Shown here in pieces: positions 58,139-64,000 of a DNA stretch of 64,000 bases; the stretch's first letter is position 1, and each line of letters opens with the position of its first letter. The position numbers and the translations under genes were made by a program. The notes beneath the pieces are model-generated. The model made no database searches, was not told where the DNA came from, and saw nothing but the letters and a program-made list of their open reading frames with translations. The stretch is from Symbiodinium natans (lineage: Eukaryota; Sar; Dinophyceae; Suessiales; Symbiodiniaceae): assembly GCA_905221605.1 (NCBI GenBank), contig CAJNDS010000226.1, positions 62,001-126,000 on the forward strand. Direction: 5' to 3'.

Positions 58139-60182
58139 CAGCGAGAGAGCGAGAGTGAGAGCGAGAGACGGGGAGAGCGGAGGACGGGGAGAGAGGGAGA
58201 GAGGGGGGAGAGGGGGAGAGGGAGAGAGGGGGAGAGACGGGGGAGAGCGAGGGGGAGGAGGGGGCGAGAGGAGAGGGGGGGAGAGGGGGAGAGTGGGGGA
58301 GAGAGGGGAGAGGGGAGAGAGGGGGAGAGAGAGGGGGGGGAGAGAGGGGGAGGGGGGAAGAGAGGGGGAGAGGAGAAGAGAGGGGTGAAGAGGGGGGAGA
58401 GAGGGGGAGAGAGGGGGAGAGAGGGGGCGGATGAGAGGGGGAGAGAGGGGGGGCGGGGGATGAGAGGGGGAGAGAGGGGGAGAGGGGAGGGGGAGAGGGG
58501 AGATATGAGAGAGGGGGGGAGGGGGAGAGGGGGGAGATGAGAGGGAGAGGACGGGGGAGGAGAAGGGGGGAAGGAGAGGGGGAGAGAGGGGGGGAGGGAG
58601 GGGGAGAGAGGGGGGGAGGAGGGGAGAGAGGGGAGAGAGAGGGGGGGAGAGAGAGGGGAGAGAGGGGGGGAGAGAGAGGGGGAGAGAGAGAGGGGGAGAG
58701 AGGGGGAATGAGAGGGGGAGAGAGGGGGGAGGGAGGGGGAGAGAGGGGGGAGAGAGGGGGGGACGAGGGGGGGAGAGAGGGGGGGGAGGAGAGGGGGAGA
58801 GTGCGGCAGAGGGAGAGGGGGAGAGGGGGGGAGAGAGGGGAGGGGGGGAGGGGGGGAGGAGAGGGGGGAGAGAGGGGGAGAGAGGGGGAGAGGGGGGGGA
58901 GGGGGAGAGGGAGAGAGGGGGGGGAGGAGGTGAGAGAGGGGGGGAAGAGAGAGGGGGGAAGATGGGGAGGGGAGAGGGGGAGGAGAGGGGGAGAGAGGGG
59001 GAGAGGGGGGGAGAAGAGGGGGAGGGGGAGGGAGAGAGGGGGAGAGGGGGAGGAGAGGGGGAGAGGGGGACGAGGGGCGGAGAGGGGGGAGAGGGGGAGA
59101 GGGTGGAGAGGGGGGGAGGGGGAAGAGGGGGACGAGGGGGAGAGGGGGAGAGAGGGGGAGAGAGGGGGAGGAGGGGGAGAGAGGGGGGAGAGGGGGAGAG
59201 GGATGAGAGAGGCGGGGGAGGGGAGGGGGAGAGGGGAGAGGGGGAGAGGGGGAGAGGGGGGAGGGGGGGGGGGGGAGGGGGGGAGGGGGGGGAGAGAGGG
59301 GGAGAAGGGGGGGGAGAGGGGGGAAGAGAGAGGGGGAGAGGGGGGGGGGGAGAGGGGGAGAGGGGGAGGGGGGGGGAGAGGGGGGGGAGAGGGGGAGGGA
59401 GAGGAGGGGAGGAGAGGGGAGGGGGGGAGAGGGGGGGGGGGGGAGGGGGGGATCTAAGGGGGGGAAGGGGGGGGGAAGGGCGGGGGGAGGGGGAGAGGTG
59501 AGGGGGAGAGGGGGAGGAGGGGGAGGAGGGGGGAGGGGGGGAGGGGGGGGAGGGAGAGGGGGGGGGGAGAGGGGGAGAGGGGGGGAGAGAGGGGGAGGAG
59601 AGGGGAGGGGAAAGAGGGGGAGAGGGGGGAGAGGGGGGGAGGAGGGGGAGAGGGGGAGGGGAGGGGAGAGGGGGAGAGGGGGAGGGGCAGAGCCATCAGA
59701 GGGGGGAGGGGGAGAGGGGGGAGAGGGGGAGAGGGGGGAGAGGGGGAGAGGGGGAGAGGGGAGAGGGGGAGGGGGGGGAGGGGGGGAGGAGGGGGGAGAG
59801 GGGAGAGAGGGGGAGAGGGGGGGGAGGGGGGGAGAGGGGGAGCAGGGGGAGGGAGAGGGGGGGGAGAGGGGGGGGGAGGGAGAGGAGGAGGGAGGGGGGA
59901 GAGGGGGGGGGAGAAGAAGGGGGAGAAGGGGGGGAGGGGGGAGACGGGGGGGGGAAGGGGGGGAGAAGGGGGGGAGAAAGGGGGAGAAGAGGGGAGAAGG
60001 GGGGAGAAGAGGGGGAGAAGAAAGGGGGAGAGAGGAGGGGGAGAAGGGGGAGAAGAGGGGGGAGAGAGCGGGGGCGGGGGAGAGGGGGAAGAGGGGGAGA
60101 GGGGGAGAGGGGGGAGAGGGGCAGAGGGTGAGGGCGAGGGGGAGAGGGGGGGGAGAGGGGGAGAGGGGGAGAGGGGAGGGGC
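58139..60182. repeat. 2-kb polypurine GGGGGAGAG tract
   Basis: About 2.04 kb of almost only G and A on the plus strand, built from GGGGGAGA words with irregular spacing. A Pro/Leu/Ser frame of 714 codons on the minus strand and Gly/Arg/Glu frames on the plus strand are products of the composition. Confidence 0.97.
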
Positions 60183-60289
60183 GGGAACCCGAAACCACAA
60201 ACTCTCCCAATTTTCAAATCCCGAAACCCCCAAAACTACCCTGAAGCCAACCCCCCAACCCCCCAAACCCCCCAACCCCCCAAACTCAC

Positions 60290-61250
60290 TTTGAGTCTTG
60301 CCAGGAGGCCGGCATCGAGCCTGTGGCGTACTTGCCGACCTTATGACTTGACCTACTGCAGCCTCAAAGAGAAAAAGAGGGCCTTTTCTGAAGTGCTTGT
60401 AAGGGGATCCTACTATTTGGGGGTGTTTGGGGTCCCTTATTATCGTAAACCCCCATATCTGCTGTTATATACGCTTTCAGGGAGAGAGAATGAGGGGAGC
60501 GAGGATACCATAGGGGCCATAAAGATTTCAACAGGGTTTTGGACAATGCCCTCACTCCCTACGAGCCAGCAAGCAATGCCAACGCATGTGGCCAGATGCT
60601 GCTCTTGCGCAGTAGCACCAAGACTTATCACAGAGCAGTTTTCGTTACACCAATGCAAACGTGCGGGGAAAGGAGTTTGAGCCGCTTTCAGGTCTTAATG
60701 GGGCTTTGGGGTGTTTAGGGTTGAGAGATCGGGGGTCTGGGGATTTATGGTATGCCTACACCCTAAACCCCAAACCCCGAACCCTGAATCCTCGAGGTGT
60801 GGTGCAAGGGGTGCAAGAATGTGGACTTGAAGAGCTTCGTGATTGCCTCGGGGGCCAAGGCCTCCCTTGTGTCTACAAAAGTGTTCACTTGTCACTGTTT
60901 CACCTCACTTGTGACGCACCTGCAATTATAACCGGCCTCACTTGCAACTATTTCACCCCTATGCAACTCTCGCTCGAGAAGGGGTTCCGGCTCACCTGCG
61001 GCTATCAAAAAAAAAGATTTGCTCACTTGTGAGGCTGGACTCCTGGCTACGGCATCGGAGCATCAAAGCATCCTCTCCGGCAGTGAGCAATAACCACATC
61101 ACACGCCATCAAAAGCATCCTGGGGAGGAGGGGTGGGGAGGGCAGCTTTTTTTGCATCCGCTCCGGAGATTAACGGAAGCCTGGACGTTGAGCATTCAGC
61201 CGCCGTAAGCAGCCTCACAGCCGCGAAGCGCTAGGCTTCCTTGAACAAGA
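60290..61250. other. No gene assigned
   Basis: Short stretches look coding on either strand (60300-60350; minus 60830-60895 EALAPEAITKLFKSTF) but no pair of splice sites settles them. Confidence 0.3.
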
Positions 61251-61253
61251 AAG

Positions 61254-61341
61254 ATGCCTGCGACGCCTGAAGAGCTTACGCGTTTCCATTTCCCCAGCAA
61301 GACGCCGTCGCGTTCAAAACGCTCCCCAACCAGCCAGAAAG
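61254..61341 (+). CDS. Candidate first exon, unknown protein
   Basis: ATG followed by PATPEELTRFHFPSKTPSRS up to a possible GT donor at 61342. It is the only plus-strand candidate in the window. Weak evidence. Confidence 0.22.
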
Positions 61342-61344
61342 GTA

Positions 61345-61660
61345 CGACGATTTTAGACCCCTATGCAGGGTTTTGGCTGTGAACAGCGACAAAAAAAGGT
61401 AGCATAACGATTTTAGAAGCGAGCAGAACGAGTTTAGACCCCTATGCAGGGTTCTGGCTTTGAACAGCGAAGAGCCCTATGCAGGGGTTGGCTGTGAACA
61501 GCGACACAAAAAGGCACAAGCGAGCATGACGATTTTAGAGCGGGCTTTGGCTGTGAACAACGAAAAAAGGTACAAACGAGCATCACGAATTTAGAGCCCT
61601 ATGCAGTGTAACGGGTTTGAAGCCCTATGCTGGGTTTTGGCTGTGAACAACGAAGAAAAC
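61345..61660. repeat. CCCTATGCAGGGTTTTGGCTG imperfect tandem
   Basis: About five units of 50-90 bp share ACGATTTTAGA, CCCTATGCAGGG and GGCTGTGAACAGCGA, with different pieces lost in each. CCCTATGCAGGG is nearly palindromic. Confidence 0.85.
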
Positions 61661-61784
61661 GTACAAGCGAGAACCTCCAAAACATAGTCACAAGCAAGGG
61701 AGCAAACGAAAAGTCACAAGCGATCCGAAAAAAGGTTACAGCGAGTAAAGATCCATTGCCTCGGGAGCTGCAATGTCTAGGTTT

Positions 61785-61789
<5 letters not shown>

Positions 61790-61816
<27 letters not shown>

Positions 61817-61880
61817 CTGCATGTACACATATCTCTTTGTCTACCTATGGTCACCCTCCCCCCCCCCCCGCCCCCCCCGC
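61790..61880. repeat. (AT)n and poly-C
   Basis: (AT)n at 61794-61815 and C runs at 61856-61880. Confidence 0.9.
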
Positions 61881-62227
61881 ATGATCTAGGTTTTTCTTTT
61901 GCCCTACTAAAACCCTCGTAAATACCGATTAAAAATGGCATGCTGGGTATGTAAGGCGAGGTCCTGTTTCTGCACGTCTAATCGTGTGTGAGAAAACCTG
62001 TAAATAATGAAAAACGTGTGTGCTTCGCACTATTTACACGTCATCACCAAAAAAAAAACCGAAAACGCACAAAAATGCAATTTCGTGAACATGTGTGGAG
62101 TGCCCAACCCTAGAGTATCTCTACCAAGAGAGGGTGGGGATGTTCGAAGTATAATGATTTGGATAGGACAAGCTTACAAAACAGAGACTCGTATGCAAAA
62201 AAACACTTTTTTTTCACAGTTTACCTA

Positions 62228-62690
62228 AAAATCCAAAAATCCAAAAACTCAAAACCATGAAGCCGGGACACCGCTGTTTTTTGGGTTTTTTGTTTTCTCG
62301 AGGTTTTTTTTTGGTTTTTGAAAAAATCAAGAAAAAAAACATGCGTTTTTTGGGATTTAAGGTGTTCCTGGCCTCAAAAACCAAAAACACATGGTTGTTT
62401 TTGGGTTTTCACTCAAAATCCAAAAAAACCCTCGTGTTTTGTTGGATTTAAGGTGTTCCTGGCCTCAGAAACCAAAAAAACACATGGATTTTGTGGATTT
62501 TCACTCAAAATCCAACAAAACCCTCGTGTTTTTTTTCGGGTTTTCAACCCCGCGGAGAGTAAAATCCAAAAACATGGCATTTTTTGGGTTTTTCAAAAAA
62601 AAACACAAAACACCTCGAGAAAACAAAAAATAAAAATAAAATAAAATAAACGCTGTCCCGGCTTCATGGTTTTGATTTTTTTGGATTTTT
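62228..62690. mobile_element. Large palindromic foldback element
   Basis: The left end has TCAAAACCATGAAGCCGGGA and the right end its inverse complement; 23 of 25 bases pair. CTCGAGG/CCTCGAG lie further in. Inside are two tandem 91-bp units starting GGATTTAAGGTGTTCCTGG (62353 and 62444). It is mostly T/A and G, with no supported frame. Confidence 0.72.
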
Positions 62691-62869
62691 GGCTATTTTA
62701 GGCAAAGAATGCAAGCAAGTATTTTTGTAAGGAATATATTTGTTATCAGTTGTTCTTTCTACGTGACTTCCTTACACACACGCAGAGAAAAACCACACAC
62801 ACACACACACCATTTTGTTTTAGTTTAGATTCAGCCCATTCGGTATGTAGAGTGTGGCGTTAAGATGTA

Positions 62870-64000
62870 AAGTTCCATCAGATTTAATTACGAATGAGGC
62901 TTAGAAAAGGATGTTTTGGGATGTGGCGTCTTAATAAAAACAAACAATATAAAAAGTAATTGAGGTTAAGAGATAACGCGGCCCAGATGCGGGTTTCTTA
63001 GGGTGTGTTTCTGAGGGTGTGCACCTGCAATTCCAAAGTCTGATTAGACTTAATTATGAGTCGGGTTTGGAAGAGGATGTCTTGGGGTGTGGCTTCTTCA
63101 TTTTAAAGTCTATTTAAGTGGAATTACAAACGGAGTCCAGATGAGGATTTCTTAGGGTGTGGTGTTTTAATACAAACCTCAAATTTCATTTCATTACGAA
63201 GCGGGACCAGAGGAGAATTTCACAGGGTGTGCTAAGTAATGTAAAATTGGTTCCAAATAGGCAATAACCAATGAGGCTTAGAAGGTGGCGAATTAGATTT
63301 ACTTACGAATGAGGCTTAGACGAGGATGTCTCGGATGTGGCATCTTAATGTAAAAAGTAATATAAAAAGTAATTGAGTTTAAGAACTAACGCAGTCCAGA
63401 TGAGGGTTTCTTAAGGTGTTTCTGAGGGCGTGGCCTAGCAAGTCAAAAGTCTAATTAGACTTAATTATGAGCGGGGCTTAGAAGTGGATGTCTTGGGGCG
63501 TGGCTTCTTAATGTAAAATTCTATTTATTCTATTTAAGTGGAAATACAAACGGAGTCCAGATGAGGATTTCTTAGGGTGTGGTGTTGTAGTACAAACCTC
63601 GAATTTCATGTCATTACCAAGCGGGGCCAGAGGAGGATTTAATAGGGTGTGGTCTGTAATATAAAATTCCAAATAGGCAATAACCAATGAGGTTTAGAAG
63701 AGGATGTCTTGGGGCGTGGCCTCTCAATATGTTTGTTTTATTTGTTGTACTTGGGTTTAATTACGAACGAAGCTGTGGCTTTATCATACACAAGTCTAAT
63801 TAGAAAGCCCCAGAAATAGGGTGTGGCTGTTAAATATAGAACTGTAGGTACATTATAATCCGAATTGGGGCTCAGAAGATGGTGTAAAGTTCTGTCCACA
63901 AGTTACATACGAACGAAGCCTAGATGAGAACTTCTTAGGATGGGGGCTTCTTATCTAGAATTATCAACTTGTTATGATTACGAACAGGCCCCTGAATGGC
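62870..64000. repeat. Satellite of 70-90-bp units with 412-bp higher order
   Basis: Degenerate units of the type ATTACGAA.GAGGCTTAGA.GAGGATGTCTTGGGGTGTGGC followed by TTAAT.TAAA spacers repeat about fourteen times. A block of five subunits beginning at about 62948 (ATATAAAAAGTAATTGAG) recurs at about 63360, a 412-bp higher-order period. It continues past the right edge of the window. Confidence 0.85.

Noticed and set aside
58066-60210. 714-codon Pro/Leu/Ser frame and matching Gly/Arg/Glu frames on the other strand
   Set aside because: All arise from the polypurine tract, where stops are nearly impossible.

Overview
The window looks like nuclear DNA of a dinoflagellate, probably near Symbiodiniaceae/Suessiales. 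Three things suggest this. Coding sequence is cut into very short exons. Nearly all introns use GC or GA donors and an AG|G acceptor. Plant-type telomere repeats (TTTAGGG) and variants are scattered everywhere, including inside introns. No prokaryotic signals, rRNA, tRNA or CRISPR were seen. The species call is inference.

Left part (about 0.9-16 kb, minus strand): a complete alpha-tubulin gene can be read as 23 exons (3207-11954). Their lengths sum to 1362 nt, giving 453 codons plus a stop in one unbroken frame. It appears to lie inside one intron of another minus-strand gene, an astacin-like zinc metallopeptidase. The peptidase's 5' exons (HExxHxxGxxH motif) are at 12.2-14.4 kb and its 3' exons (Met-turn SIMHY, GQR..LS, MYNC) at 0.9-2.8 kb. 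The introns carry foldback MITE-like elements, a decayed copia-like fragment and telomere-like arrays.

Middle (16.4-25.8 kb): an 8.5-kb minus-strand non-LTR retrotransposon sits between two arrays of the octamer CCCTGAAA. Its 2016-codon ORF2 has an APE endonuclease, a reverse transcriptase that seems to lack its finger motifs, zinc fingers, and a C-terminal USP-type ubiquitin hydrolase domain. A 311-codon ORF in another frame overlaps the stretch between the zinc fingers and the USP domain. A disrupted ORF1-like region lies upstream.

Right part (26-64 kb): mostly repeats. It holds a 162-bp foldback array, an AT-rich island with a 247-bp tandem duplication, telomere-variant blocks (CCCTAAA, CCCGAA, CCCGAAG, GGGTTGA), a 9-bp minisatellite, a 2-kb polypurine tract, a 0.45-kb palindrome and a higher-order satellite running off the right edge. 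A few short minus-strand exon candidates obey the same splice rules, but I cannot assemble them into genes.
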